Both the position numbers and the translations under genes were made by a program. Shown here piece by piece: positions 17,097 through 25,931 of a stretch of 64,000 bases of DNA. This DNA is from Cryobacterium shii (GTDB taxonomy: Bacteria; Actinomycetota; Actinomycetes; Actinomycetales; Microbacteriaceae): assembly GCF_004402595.1 (NCBI RefSeq), contig NZ_SOFY01000005.1, forward strand, positions 1 to 64,000. Direction: 5' to 3'. Every line of letters begins with the position of its first letter. The first letter of the stretch is position 1. The notes beneath the pieces are model-generated. The model was not told the origin of the DNA and ran no database searches. It saw nothing but the letters and a program-made list of their open reading frames with translations.

Positions 17097-19093
17097 GTGC
17101 ACTGATCACGCCGGAGCTCGTTGCTCTGGATAAGAATCTCGGAGCCGCGCCCTCGAGCGTAATCCGGCATCTTGCCGAGCTCGTCGTCGGCGCCGGCCGA
17201 GCCACCGAGATTGAGGGCCTCTACGCGGATGCCCTCGCCCGCGAAGCGAAGACCGCCACCGGGATTCCGGGCGGCATCGCAATTCCTCATTGCCGCTCAG
17301 AGGCCGTTTCCGAGCCGACGCTGGCCCTGGCCCGGTTGACCTCCCCGGTCGACTTCGGCGCCAAGGACGGCCCCGCCGACCTCGTCTTCCTGATCGCAGC
17401 CCCCGCGGGAGCCGACCAGGACCACCTTAAAATCCTGGCCAAGCTGGCTCGCTCGCTGATGAAGGCCGACTTCACCGCCGCACTGCGCGCGGCGAAGACG
17501 CAGGCCGAGATCGTCGAGCTGGTCACCAACGTCGTCGCCCCCGTCGGAGTCACCGTCGGCGCGTCCGCAAACGTGGGCAGCACGCCGTCCGCGGCCACCG
17601 GGGTCAAGCGCCTCGTCGCCGTCACCGCCTGCCCGACCGGCATCGCGCACACCTACATGGCTGCCGAGTCCCTCGCCGCCGCGGCCAAGGCCGCCGGCGT
17701 GGACATGCAGGTCGAGACGCAGGGTTCCGCCGGCCTCACGATGCTTGACGCGTCCGTGATCGCCGCGGCCGATGCCGTCATCTTCGCGGTCGACGTGGAC
17801 GTTCGCGGTCGCGAGCGTTTCGCCGGCAAGCCCGTCATCCAGGTGCCCGTGAAGCGCGGCATCGACGAACCGGCCAAGCTCATCCAGGATGCGCTGGCCG
17901 CGGCACAGAACCCCAATGCCCGCCGCGTCGGCGGCACCGTCGGTGCGGCCGAGGCCGAGGAGACCAACGAGCACTTCGGCCAGAAGGTCAAGCGCGCCCT
18001 GCTCACCGGTGTCAGCTACATGATCCCGTTCGTCGCCGGTGGAGGCCTGCTGATCGCACTCGGCTTCCTCCTCGGAGGCTACGAGATCACCAAGGTCGCC
18101 GACACGGTGACGCTGCAGAACAGTCTGTTCAACCTGCCTGACGGCGGAATGCTCACCTACCTGGGAGCCGTCTTCTTCAAGATCGGCGCCCTGTCGATGG
18201 GCTTCCTGGTTCCGGCCCTGGCCGGTTACATCGCCTACGCGATCGCCGACCGCCCCGGAATCGCCCCCGGTTTCGTCGCCGGTGCCGTTGCCGGGTTCAT
18301 GGGTGCCGGCTTCCTCGGCGGCATCGCCGGTGGTCTGCTGGCCGGTGTCGCAGCCGCCAGCTTCGCGAAGCTCGACGTTCCGCGCTGGCTCCGCAGCCTG
18401 ATGCCCGTCGTCATCATCCCGCTGGTCGCGTCGATCGTCGCCTCGGGCCTGATGTTCCTGGTTCTCGGTGGCCCCATCGCGCTGCTGAGCACCGCGCTGA
18501 ACGAGTGGCTGTCCGGCATGACCGGCGCCTCCGCCATCCTGCTCGGCCTGATCCTGGGCCTCATGATGGGCTTCGACCTCGGTGGCCCGGTCAACAAGGT
18601 GGCCTACGCCTTCGCCGTCGCCGGCCTCGGTACGGCCACCATGGCCAACCAGGCGCCGTGGCAGGTCATGGCCGCGGTCATGGCCGCCGGCATGGTTCCG
18701 CCGCTCGCCATGGCTCTGGCCACGGTGCTCGACCGCCGACTGTTCAGCGTCGCTGAGCGGGAAAACGGCAAGGCGGCCTGGCTGCTGGGTGCGTCCTTCA
18801 TCTCCGAAGGCGCCATCCCGTTCGCTGCAGCAGACGTGCTCCGCGTGATCCCGGCCTGCATGGTCGGCGCCGGTGTCACAGGCGCTCTCTCGATGGCCTG
18901 GGGTGTCACCTCGAAGGCTCCCCACGGTGGCGTGTTCGTGTTCTTCGCCATCGACAGCTTCGCGCTCTTCGCCCTGGCCATCGCGATCGGAACCGTTGTC
19001 GCGGCCCTGCTCGTGATCGCTCTGAAGCGCTACGCCCGCAGGACACCGCTGGTCACCACGGATGCAACCGTGCCCGCACTGACCAACGCGTAG
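17093..19093 (+). CDS. fruA: PTS fructose transporter subunit IIABC
   Basis: This 666-aa fused fructose permease imports fructose and phosphorylates it to fructose 1-phosphate. The IIA domain (about 1-150) has the phospho-His66 in IAIPHCRSE. The IIB domain (about 172-275) has phospho-Cys180 in VTACPTGIAHTYMAAESL. The IIC membrane domain (about 300-650) holds about nine to ten helices, with GFDLGGPVNKVAYAFA as the sugar-binding loop. The GTG start is preceded by AAAGGAGGA and overlaps the end of fruK. Confidence 0.95.
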   Translation: MSALITPELVALDKNLGAAPSSVIRHLAELVVGAGRATEIEGLYADALAREAKTATGIPGGIAIPHCRSEAVSEPTLALARLTSPVDFGAKDGPADLVFLIAAPAGADQDHLKILAKLARSLMKADFTAALRAAKTQAEIVELVTNVVAPVGVTVGASANVGSTPSAATGVKRLVAVTACPTGIAHTYMAAESLAAAAKAAGVDMQVETQGSAGLTMLDASVIAAADAVIFAVDVDVRGRERFAGKPVIQVPVKRGIDEPAKLIQDALAAAQNPNARRVGGTVGAAEAEETNEHFGQKVKRALLTGVSYMIPFVAGGGLLIALGFLLGGYEITKVADTVTLQNSLFNLPDGGMLTYLGAVFFKIGALSMGFLVPALAGYIAYAIADRPGIAPGFVAGAVAGFMGAGFLGGIAGGLLAGVAAASFAKLDVPRWLRSLMPVVIIPLVASIVASGLMFLVLGGPIALLSTALNEWLSGMTGASAILLGLILGLMMGFDLGGPVNKVAYAFAVAGLGTATMANQAPWQVMAAVMAAGMVPPLAMALATVLDRRLFSVAERENGKAAWLLGASFISEGAIPFAAADVLRVIPACMVGAGVTGALSMAWGVTSKAPHGGVFVFFAIDSFALFALAIAIGTVVAALLVIALKRYARRTPLVTTDATVPALTNA

Positions 19094-19139
19094 CATCAAG
19101 AGCGCAGTAGTTTCGCTGCGCGAGAATAGAGGTTATACC

Positions 19140-20825
19140 GTGCAAAATTTCACCGGCGTCGGCGTAAGCCCCGGCCGAATCATCGGATCCGTCAGGCAAA
19201 TGCCGAAACCGATCAGCGAACCCCCGGCTGGCGACCGGCTGGATCCGTCGAAATCGGCGGATGAGGCGACCGGCGAATTACGCGCCGCGGCCAAGACGGT
19301 GCAGGCCGAGCTGCAGCGCCGCGCCGAAGCCGCCACGGGTGCCAGCAAGTCGGTCCTCGAAGCCACCGCGCTGATGGCCACCGACCCGATGCTGATTAAA
19401 GCCGCAGTGAAATTAGTCGCGACCGGAACGTCTACCGAACGGGCCATCTGGGAGTCCGGCGCATCCGTCGCTGAGATGCTGCACAACCTCGGCGGTTACA
19501 TGGCCGAACGGGCCACGGATGTCCTTGACGTCCGAGCCCGGATCGTCGCCGAACTGCGCGGGGTCACCGCGCCCGGGATCCCCCACTCGGACGTTCCCTT
19601 TATTCTCGTTGCCGAAGACCTGGCCCCCGCCGACACGGCGACCCTGGACCCGAAGAAGGTCCTCGGACTGGTCACCAGCGGCGGCGGACCGCAGTCGCAC
19701 ACCGCGATCATCGCGCGCGCCCTCGGCCTGCCGGCCGTCGTCGCGGCGGTCGGCGTCGACGCCCTCGCCGACGGCACCGAGGTCTATGTGGACGGGGCCG
19801 CCGGCACCCTCCAGGTCGGTCCGGGTGACGAACAGCGCAAGGCCGTCGAGGCGTGGGAGCACGTCGCGGCCAGCCTGTCCGTGTTCGACGGCAACGGTGC
19901 CACCGCTGACGGCCACCTCGTTCCCATCCTGGCCAACGTGGGCGGGGCCGCGGACGCGGTCAAGGCCGCTGAAGCCGGAGCGCAGGGTGTCGGTCTGCTC
20001 CGCACCGAGTTCTGCTTCCTCGAACGCGACACCGAACCCACCATCGACGAGCAGGTCGTCGCCTACCGGGGCGTGTTCGACGCGTTCCCCGGCAAGAAGG
20101 TCGTCGTGCGCACGCTCGACGCCGGCGCCGACAAGCCGCTGCCGTTCCTCACCGACAGCACGGAGCCCAACCCGTCGCTCGGCGTTCGCGGCTACCGCAC
20201 CGACATGACCAGCCCCGGCGTGCTCAAGCGCCAGCTCACGGCCATCGCGACCGCCGCCGAGGCGTCCTCCGCCGTGGTCTGGGTGATGGCCCCGATGATC
20301 GCCACGGTCGACGAGGCCGCCGACTTCGCGGCCATGTGCCGCGTTGCCGGGCTGAAGACCCCCGGCGTCATGGTGGAGGTTCCCTCCGCGGCCCTCCGCT
20401 CGGCGAGCATCCTGACCGAAGCCGAATTCGTCAGCCTCGGCACGAACGACCTGACCCAGTACGCGATGGCCGCGGACCGGCAGCTCGGCACGCTCGCGGC
20501 GCTGAACTCGCCCTGGCAGCCCGCCGTGCTGCAGCTGATCCAGCTTACCGTCGCCGGGTCGATCGCCGAAGGCCACAACAAGCCCGTGGGTGTGTGCGGC
20601 GAAGCCGCGGCCGACCCCGTGCTCGCCGTGGTGCTCGTCGGACTGGGCGTCGCAACCCTGTCGATGACATCCCGCTCGATGTCAGCCGTCGGCGCCGTGC
20701 TCAAGTCCGTGACGCTCGAAGAGGCCCAGGGGCTCGCCGAACTCGCACTCTCGGCACGCAACGCCGACGAGGCGCGTACGCGGGTGCGCGCCGGATTGCC
20801 CATACTGGAAGAGCTGGGACTCTGA
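19140..20825 (+). CDS. ptsI: Phosphoenolpyruvate-protein phosphotransferase (PTS enzyme I)
   Basis: This 561-aa enzyme I transfers phosphate from PEP to HPr. The phospho-His187 lies in TSGGGPQSHTAIIARALG. The PEP-binding barrel shows LLRTEFCFLERD, MVEVPSAALRSASIL, SLGTNDLTQYAMAADR and the active-site Cys in PVGVCGEAAADP. It begins with a GTG 46 bp after fruA and is followed by ptsH, so the general PTS proteins are encoded with the fructose system. Confidence 0.95.
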   Translation: MQNFTGVGVSPGRIIGSVRQMPKPISEPPAGDRLDPSKSADEATGELRAAAKTVQAELQRRAEAATGASKSVLEATALMATDPMLIKAAVKLVATGTSTERAIWESGASVAEMLHNLGGYMAERATDVLDVRARIVAELRGVTAPGIPHSDVPFILVAEDLAPADTATLDPKKVLGLVTSGGGPQSHTAIIARALGLPAVVAAVGVDALADGTEVYVDGAAGTLQVGPGDEQRKAVEAWEHVAASLSVFDGNGATADGHLVPILANVGGAADAVKAAEAGAQGVGLLRTEFCFLERDTEPTIDEQVVAYRGVFDAFPGKKVVVRTLDAGADKPLPFLTDSTEPNPSLGVRGYRTDMTSPGVLKRQLTAIATAAEASSAVVWVMAPMIATVDEAADFAAMCRVAGLKTPGVMVEVPSAALRSASILTEAEFVSLGTNDLTQYAMAADRQLGTLAALNSPWQPAVLQLIQLTVAGSIAEGHNKPVGVCGEAAADPVLAVVLVGLGVATLSMTSRSMSAVGAVLKSVTLEEAQGLAELALSARNADEARTRVRAGLPILEELGL

Positions 20826-20926
20826 CCGCTCGCCGGCCATCCGTCGCAGCAGCAGAACACAGAGCAACACTGTGAGCATCACCATCGGCGGGCCTTACCC
20901 TCGCCGAGCACCAATGAGGAGGAAGA

Positions 20927-21205
20927 ATGTCCGAACGTAAAGCCACCATTGCGAGCCGCGTTGGCCTGCACGCCCGCCCCGCGTCCATCTTCGCGGCCGC
21001 GGTCGGCGAACAGACCACTGAGGTCACGATCGGCCTGGAGACCGACCCGGCCGAAGACGCCATGGACGCCTCGAGCATCCTGTCGCTGATGAGCCTGGGC
21101 GCCTCCAATGGCGACGTCGTGGTTCTTCGCGCCGAGGGCGACGGATCCGACGAGGTGCTCGAAGCACTCGTGAAGATCCTGGAAACGGACCTCGACGCCG
21201 AGTAG
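20927..21205 (+). CDS. ptsH: Phosphocarrier protein HPr
   Basis: This 92-aa small phosphocarrier accepts phosphate from enzyme I on His15 (RVGLHARPASIF) and passes it to the IIA domain of FruA. A Ser in the MDASSILSLMSLG segment is at the place of Ser46 of other HPr proteins. GAGGAGGAAG lies just before the ATG. The 101-bp gap after ptsI shows nothing further that is certain. The gene is followed by a strong terminator. Confidence 0.95.
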   Translation: MSERKATIASRVGLHARPASIFAAAVGEQTTEVTIGLETDPAEDAMDASSILSLMSLGASNGDVVVLRAEGDGSDEVLEALVKILETDLDAE

Positions 21206-21239
21206 CACCCCGCGCCGCCGGCGCGACGAAACCGAAAAG

Positions 21240-21268
21240 AGCACCCTCGCCACGAGGGTGCTTTTTTT
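21240..21268 (+). terminator. Rho-independent terminator after ptsH
   Basis: The stem AGCACCCTCG/CGAGGGTGCT has a CCA loop and is followed by seven T. Outer CCGAAA (21232-21237) and TTTCGG (21270-21275) extend the symmetry, so it could work in both directions. It ends the fruR-ptsH operon. Confidence 0.92.
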
Positions 21269-21406
21269 GTTTCGGCATCAGCCGGAACAGGTCACGCGCG
21301 GGTCTTCCCCCGGCGGTCACCCTTGACTAGGGTTGCCCGTACACGCGGCGGACGAGACCCTGAGCGGCCGCCCGATTCCCTGCAGACGAGCGAGAAGGAA
21401 CCAACC

Positions 21407-21682
21407 GTGACTGACAGCCAGAACCCCGCAGCCGCCCCCAGCGTCACCGGCCCCGCCACCGGCCCGGACGCACACAACATCAAGGACTGGACCGACCTCG
21501 GCAAGGAGATGTGGTCCTATCTCACCGGCAAGAGCGCCGTGATCAACTACAAGTTCATCGATATGACCGTCGAGGTGCCGCGCGACATCGGGCCGGACGC
21601 CCCGCGCGCCACCTGGAAGCTGAACGGGACGCTGCAAGTCACCACCAGTGAGGGCTCCGGCACCGAACCGCTCGCGCCGTAG
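21407..21682 (+). CDS. Small conserved-type protein of unknown function
   Basis: This 91-aa protein starts at a GTG preceded by GAGAAGGA. The N-terminal about 20 residues are Pro/Ala/Thr-rich. The body (DWTDLGKEMWSYLTGKSAVINY and KFIDMTVEVPRDIG) looks like a compact domain with alternating beta strands. No transmembrane segment or signal peptide is seen. It is followed 2 bp later by an FHA-domain gene, so the two are likely co-transcribed and perhaps functionally linked. I do not recognise the family. Confidence 0.7.
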   Translation: MTDSQNPAAAPSVTGPATGPDAHNIKDWTDLGKEMWSYLTGKSAVINYKFIDMTVEVPRDIGPDAPRATWKLNGTLQVTTSEGSGTEPLAP

Positions 21683-21684
21683 CG

Positions 21685-22695
21685 ATGAGTCCCTCCACGC
21701 GCCTGGATATCGACCTGGCGTTCTCCCTGGTGGGGCCGGGTGCGGCCTCGTCCCCGGAGCCCGGCGCCGCCCCGGCTGCCGGCCCCGCAGCGCCGTCCGA
21801 GCCCGCCGAGCAGATGAACGGCACCATCACCGCCCGCGGACTGCACGTCGAGGTCTTCTCGAGCAAGCCCGAACTCTTCGTGCGGGCCAGAACGACGAAG
21901 CTGAAAGACATCCGTGGCCTGGCCGCCGACCTGGCCGAGCGGGGGCTGACCGTCTCCGTGTCGGGGCCGGACGGTTTGATCATCCGTCTCGGCGCCGTGC
22001 GCGCGCCGGTCATCCAACGTCTGCTGACCGGCTCAGCGCATATCGCACTCGGCAGCCGGGCCGCCCTGGTTCCCCTGCTGCGCCGACGGAGCGCGGGAGC
22101 CGCGGATGCCCCGTCGTTCCCGCTCCCGCCGCCGACTCTGTTGCCGCTGGTGCCCACCTTCGACCGCAGGATCCGGCGCAGGATCACGACGACGCACTAC
22201 GCGGCGGGGGCAGGCCGGCCCCGGCTGATCTTCGTCGTCGGTTCCGAGAACTGGAACGGGCAGATGCCGCGCGAGTTCGACCTGCTGCCGGGCACCACCA
22301 CGATCGGTTCGGCGCCGGATGCCGACCTGCAGCTGCAGGGCCTCCAGCCTTTCCACGCCGAGATCCGCCACGATGAGAACGACGAATACGTCCTGTACCC
22401 GCTCGGCGAGGTGTCCGGCGGCGCCCGGCGGGAGTCCCCTCCGGACCAGGCCGGCGCCGGGCAGGTGCTGCGGACCGGGGCTCGGATCGAAATGGGGCCG
22501 TGGCGGATGGCGTTCTTCCGGGAGGAATATGCCGACCACGGCCGCCCCTACGGCGGTCGCCTGGGCGGTGAGCTGTCGTACCAGAAGCCGCAGCCCAGCC
22601 GCCGCAGCACCCCGCCCCAACCGCCGGCGTCCGCCCAGCCCGCGGATGCCGCGCCACCCGCCGGTGCCGCCCCGGTCGACGATTCCGAAATCTGA
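21685..22695 (+). CDS. FHA-domain protein
   Basis: This 336-aa protein has an N-terminal about 110-residue region resembling a ligand-free beta domain (GTITARGLHVEVFSSKPELF), a central hydrophobic/Pro linker (residues about 125-160) and a C-terminal forkhead-associated domain. In that domain, EFDLLPGTTTIGSAPDADLQ and LQPFHAEIRHDENDEYVL fit the phosphothreonine-binding loops, and the usual Ser/His positions are largely kept. FHA domains bind phosphothreonine peptides made by Ser/Thr kinases, but no kinase gene is nearby. A Pro/Ala tail ends the protein. The gene directly follows the small 91-aa gene. Confidence 0.8.
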   Translation: MSPSTRLDIDLAFSLVGPGAASSPEPGAAPAAGPAAPSEPAEQMNGTITARGLHVEVFSSKPELFVRARTTKLKDIRGLAADLAERGLTVSVSGPDGLIIRLGAVRAPVIQRLLTGSAHIALGSRAALVPLLRRRSAGAADAPSFPLPPPTLLPLVPTFDRRIRRRITTTHYAAGAGRPRLIFVVGSENWNGQMPREFDLLPGTTTIGSAPDADLQLQGLQPFHAEIRHDENDEYVLYPLGEVSGGARRESPPDQAGAGQVLRTGARIEMGPWRMAFFREEYADHGRPYGGRLGGELSYQKPQPSRRSTPPQPPASAQPADAAPPAGAAPVDDSEI

Positions 22696-22753
22696 GGTCT
22701 CTCGGCAGAGGCGGCGCCGCCGTCTCGACGCGCGGCGGCCGGGCCCTGCGTCG

Positions 22754-22838
22754 AACCAATTCGACGGAGATACTGCCCTAAAAACCCGGATCCGGGCGGT
22801 TCCGGACCGATTTGGGCAAAATCTCCGTCGAATTCGTT
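22754..22838 (-). repeat. 85-bp palindromic element, copy 1
   Basis: The arms AACCAATTCGACGGAGAT and ATCTCCGTCGAATTCGTT are nearly complementary over about 25 bp. The centre, read on the minus strand, starts CCAAATCGGTCC like copies 3 and 4, so this copy is in reverse orientation. It lies between the stops of the FHA gene and the convergent MFS gene; nothing else is evident in 22696-22916. Confidence 0.9.
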
Positions 22839-22916
22839 AGGGCGTGGGGCTCCCACGCGTGCGGGGGATGTGCGGGAGACGCGCGGGGCTGGCTCGCGAG
22901 GCCAGCCGAGGCAGGC

Positions 22917-24599
22917 CTAGAGGGGCTCGCCCGAGGTTCGGGCCGCCGGGACGGATGCGCCGGGCGCCGGCTCCGGCTGCTCGCGGGGCTCGTGGTGCGG
23001 CGCCGTTCCGGACAGGCGCAGGGTGGCCAGGAAGCCGAGCACGAGGAACCCCGCCGCGGCGAAGGCCGAGTAACGGGTGCCGTCGCTGAAGGCCTCCCGC
23101 GCGGCATCCGCCACGGCCGGGCTCTGCGCCTCCAGGGCCGGGATCGCGGAGCCGGCGCTGTCCACGACCGCGTCCACGATCTGGGTCTGCGTCTGGACCG
23201 GCAGACCCGGCACAGAGGACAGCTTCTCGTCGAGCGAGGCCCCGACCGCGGTGAACAGCACGGTGCCGAGCACCGCGATGCCCAGCGCAGACCCGATCTG
23301 CCGGGCGGTGCTGGAGGTGCCGGAGCCCTGGCCGCTCTGGGACACCGGCACATCCTTGAGCACCACGCCGGTCAGCTGGGCGGTGGCCAGGCCGACGCCC
23401 ATTCCGTAGACGAACAGGAACGGCACGACCACCAGCCAGGTGGCATCCGCCGTGATGACGAGGCCGAGCCCGGTGACACCGATGATCTCCGCAACGATGC
23501 CCATGCGCACGATCGTCTCCGGTGAAGTCTTGTTGCCGAACGCGCCCGACAGCCCGCTGGCCACAAAGGAGCCCATCGCGAGCGCGAGCAGCACGAACCC
23601 GGTCTGCAGGGCGTCGTAGCCGAGCACGTTCTGCAGCCAGAGCGGCAGCGAGAGGATAATGCCGAATTCGCCGAGCGACACGATCATGGCGGCGATGTTG
23701 CCGTTGCGGAACGACGGGATCGCGAACAGGGAGAAGGCGAGCAGGGTGGTCTTGCCGACCCGCTGGCGGTAGAGCCCCCAGTAGACGTACGCGACCCCAG
23801 AGAGAATCGTGAGCAGGAACACGAACGGGATGATGGACACCTCGTACGGCCAGGTCCAGTCGCCGACCGTCGGGGCATTGTTGGTGAGCCACCAGCCGTA
23901 GCTGCGGCCCTCGATCAGCCCGAAGACGAGCGAGGCGCTGGCGATGACCGAGAGGATGGCGCCGACCACGTCGACGCGGCGGGGCTCCCCCGCGTCCTTG
24001 GATTCGGCCACGAAAACCAGCACGCCGACGATGATGACGATCCCGAGCGGCACGTTGATGCCGAACGCCCACCGCCACGAGTAATACGTGGTCAGCCAGC
24101 CGCCGAGCAGCGGGCCGACGGCCACCATGCCGCCGATGGTCGAGCCCCAGATCGCGAACGCGATGCCGCGGTCCCGGCCGCGGAAGGTCGCGTTGATGAT
24201 CGACAGCGACGTGGGCAGCACCATCGCGCCGCCGACGCCCTGCACCAGCCGGGCCAGGATGAGCAGGTCACCCGACTGCGAGAACGCGGCGAAGACGGAT
24301 GCCGTGGCGAAGACGACCACGCCGAGGATCAGGATGCTGCGGCGCCCGAAGCGGTCCGCGAGGGTGCCGAACACGAGCAGGAGCGCTGCGAAGACGAGGG
24401 TGTAGCTCTCCTGCACCCACTGCACCTGGGTCGAGGTGATGGCCAGGTCGTCCACGATCGAGGGGATGGCGACGTTGATGATCGTGGAGTCGACGATGAT
24501 CAGGGCCACCGCGACGCTGATGAAGACGAGGCCGAACCAGCGGCGGCGGGCCGCTGCGGCGGGCGAGGTGACGGCGGGGGCGGGGGCGGGGCCGGTCAT
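22917..24599 (-). CDS. MFS multidrug transporter, DHA2 family (14 TM type)
   Basis: This 560-aa proton-driven exporter is of the EmrB/QacA-like group. Motif A is LADRFGRRSILILG, motif C-like segments follow in helix 5, and about 14 hydrophobic helices are visible. The N-terminus FISVAVALIIVDSTIINVAI and the segment STQVQWVQESYTLVFAALLL are typical DHA2 features. The start overlaps the stop of the TspO-like gene by 4 bp. A MarR regulator divergent from this pair suggests induction by a drug or toxic organic compound (inference). Confidence 0.93.
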   Translation of the reverse strand: MTGPAPAPAVTSPAAAARRRWFGLVFISVAVALIIVDSTIINVAIPSIVDDLAITSTQVQWVQESYTLVFAALLLVFGTLADRFGRRSILILGVVVFATASVFAAFSQSGDLLILARLVQGVGGAMVLPTSLSIINATFRGRDRGIAFAIWGSTIGGMVAVGPLLGGWLTTYYSWRWAFGINVPLGIVIIVGVLVFVAESKDAGEPRRVDVVGAILSVIASASLVFGLIEGRSYGWWLTNNAPTVGDWTWPYEVSIIPFVFLLTILSGVAYVYWGLYRQRVGKTTLLAFSLFAIPSFRNGNIAAMIVSLGEFGIILSLPLWLQNVLGYDALQTGFVLLALAMGSFVASGLSGAFGNKTSPETIVRMGIVAEIIGVTGLGLVITADATWLVVVPFLFVYGMGVGLATAQLTGVVLKDVPVSQSGQGSGTSSTARQIGSALGIAVLGTVLFTAVGASLDEKLSSVPGLPVQTQTQIVDAVVDSAGSAIPALEAQSPAVADAAREAFSDGTRYSAFAAAGFLVLGFLATLRLSGTAPHHEPREQPEPAPGASVPAARTSGEPL

Positions 24600-25405
24600 G
24601 CGGATACCAATCCTTCTGTTGAGGCGAACGAGGAGCTGCGGATGCGGGCGAAGGCCGTGACGATCACGATCACGGCCACCGCGGCGATGGCCGCGATCGC
24701 GGTCGGGGTGGAGAGGAGGTAGCCGGTCAGCCGGGCGACGGCCACCCAGCCGAGGCCCCAGCAGAGCGAGGCGGCGGGGGCGAGCCGGCCACGGCCGTAG
24801 AGGGCGATCAGCACGCCGACCAGGCCGGCCACCGCGATCACCCCGACCCCCCAGACGTCGGAGCCGAGGCCGAAGCCGAAGAAGCCGGAGGCGACCAGCA
24901 CGGCCGTCACGTTCGCGGCGGTCGCGACGCTGACCCAGCCGAGGTACAGGCCGACCGTGCCGTCGGCGACGATCGTCTCGATCAGGTTCTTCGGCCGCGA
25001 CGCGAGGCTGAGCCGGAAGGCCCGGATCAGCACGATCAGCAACAGCACGATCACGGGGACGCTGAGCACCAGAAGATCGAACTGGATGCTGAGGATCCAG
25101 GCGGCGTTCAGCACCAGCGAGGCCGCGATCGGGTAACCGAGGGCGCGCTGCCGGGCATCCGTCTTCTGCGCCGGCAGGAACTGCCAGATGGCGTAGGCGA
25201 TGAGGCCGAGGTAGATCGGCGTCCAGATGCCGAATGCCGGGCCGCCGGGCGCGATCGGAGTCGCGTCCGCGGCGAGGGCACCGCCCGACGCGTTCTGGAT
25301 CGGGGTTCCGCCGGCGGCGCCCGAGCCGATGAACGATCCCACGATGGCCAGGACGGCGCTGACCAGCACCACCGTCTGCCGCAGGCGATCGCTGCTCTGT
25401 TTCAT
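24596..25405 (-). CDS. TspO/MBR-like multi-pass membrane protein
   Basis: This 269-aa protein has about seven to eight hydrophobic segments. FGIWTPIYLGLIAYAIWQFLPAQ resembles the Trp-rich signature of the TspO/MBR (tryptophan-rich sensory protein) family, although it is longer than the classic five-helix TspO. AGGAGA lies before the ATG at 25405. It is co-transcribed with the downstream DHA2 exporter, and expression is probably set by the divergent MarR regulator. Confidence 0.75.
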   Translation of the reverse strand: MKQSSDRLRQTVVLVSAVLAIVGSFIGSGAAGGTPIQNASGGALAADATPIAPGGPAFGIWTPIYLGLIAYAIWQFLPAQKTDARQRALGYPIAASLVLNAAWILSIQFDLLVLSVPVIVLLLIVLIRAFRLSLASRPKNLIETIVADGTVGLYLGWVSVATAANVTAVLVASGFFGFGLGSDVWGVGVIAVAGLVGVLIALYGRGRLAPAASLCWGLGWVAVARLTGYLLSTPTAIAAIAAVAVIVIVTAFARIRSSSFASTEGLVSA

Positions 25406-25420
25406 TTCAGTCTCCTAGTA

Positions 25421-25434
25421 ATCAGCTAGCTGAT
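25421..25434. promoter_or_regulatory. MarR-type operator palindrome
   Basis: ATCAGCTAGCTGAT is a perfect 14-bp palindrome in the 57-bp gap between the divergent TspO-like and MarR genes, covering the expected promoter of at least one. A -10-like TAGATT (25451-25456) lies 7 bp before the MarR ATG, which would give a leaderless mRNA. Confidence 0.6.
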
Positions 25435-25462
25435 GACTTGACGCTAGCACTAGATTAGGGGC

Positions 25463-25924
25463 ATGACCACACCTGATCCGGGACCTCCCGCGGAGAAGGA
25501 GCCGCTGACCGAGTCGATGGCCTGCTGGCCGACCGGACGCCTGCTCTCGACCGCCGCACGGCTGGTCGAACACGCCTGGGTGGAGGCCCTGGACCGGCTT
25601 GGACTCACCCACGCCGGCATGATCGCACTGCACCTGCTCGGCTCGGGACCGCTCAGCCAGACCGAACTCGCGCACGCCGCCCGGGTGCAGACCCAGACCA
25701 TGTCCCGCACCCTCGAACGGCTCGAACGGGAGGGCTACGTGGTGCGCACCCGGGACGAACACGACGCCCGGCGACACTCCGTGGCCCGAACGGATGCCGG
25801 CACCGCCGCCTGGGAGAAGTCGCGCACGCTGGAGGCGGACCTGTTTCCCGCGCTCGAGAACGCCGACGCGATGCGCGACACGCTGCTCCAGATCATCTCC
25901 GCTTCCTCCGCCCACCGCTGGTAG
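25463..25924 (+). CDS. MarR-family transcriptional regulator
   Basis: This 153-aa winged-helix repressor has its recognition region in LSQTELAHAARVQTQTMSRT and its wing in LEREGYVVRTRDEHDARRHS. The DEHDARRHSVARTDAG segment is the typical MarR wing. It probably represses the divergent TspO-like/DHA2 operon and itself through the palindrome at 25421, with release by a small aromatic or drug ligand (family knowledge). Confidence 0.9.
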   Translation: MTTPDPGPPAEKEPLTESMACWPTGRLLSTAARLVEHAWVEALDRLGLTHAGMIALHLLGSGPLSQTELAHAARVQTQTMSRTLERLEREGYVVRTRDEHDARRHSVARTDAGTAAWEKSRTLEADLFPALENADAMRDTLLQIISASSAHRW

Positions 25925-25931
25925 CACTCAC

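Noticed and set aside
15340..21205. SOS (LexA) boxes near the SbcCD genes and fru operon
   Set aside because: Candidate GAAC/GTTC half-sites were seen but none paired with the right spacing.
22754..22838. 85-bp elements as simple Rho-independent terminators
   Set aside because: There is no T tract after the stem in either direction and the copies share fixed-length centres, which is unlike terminators.
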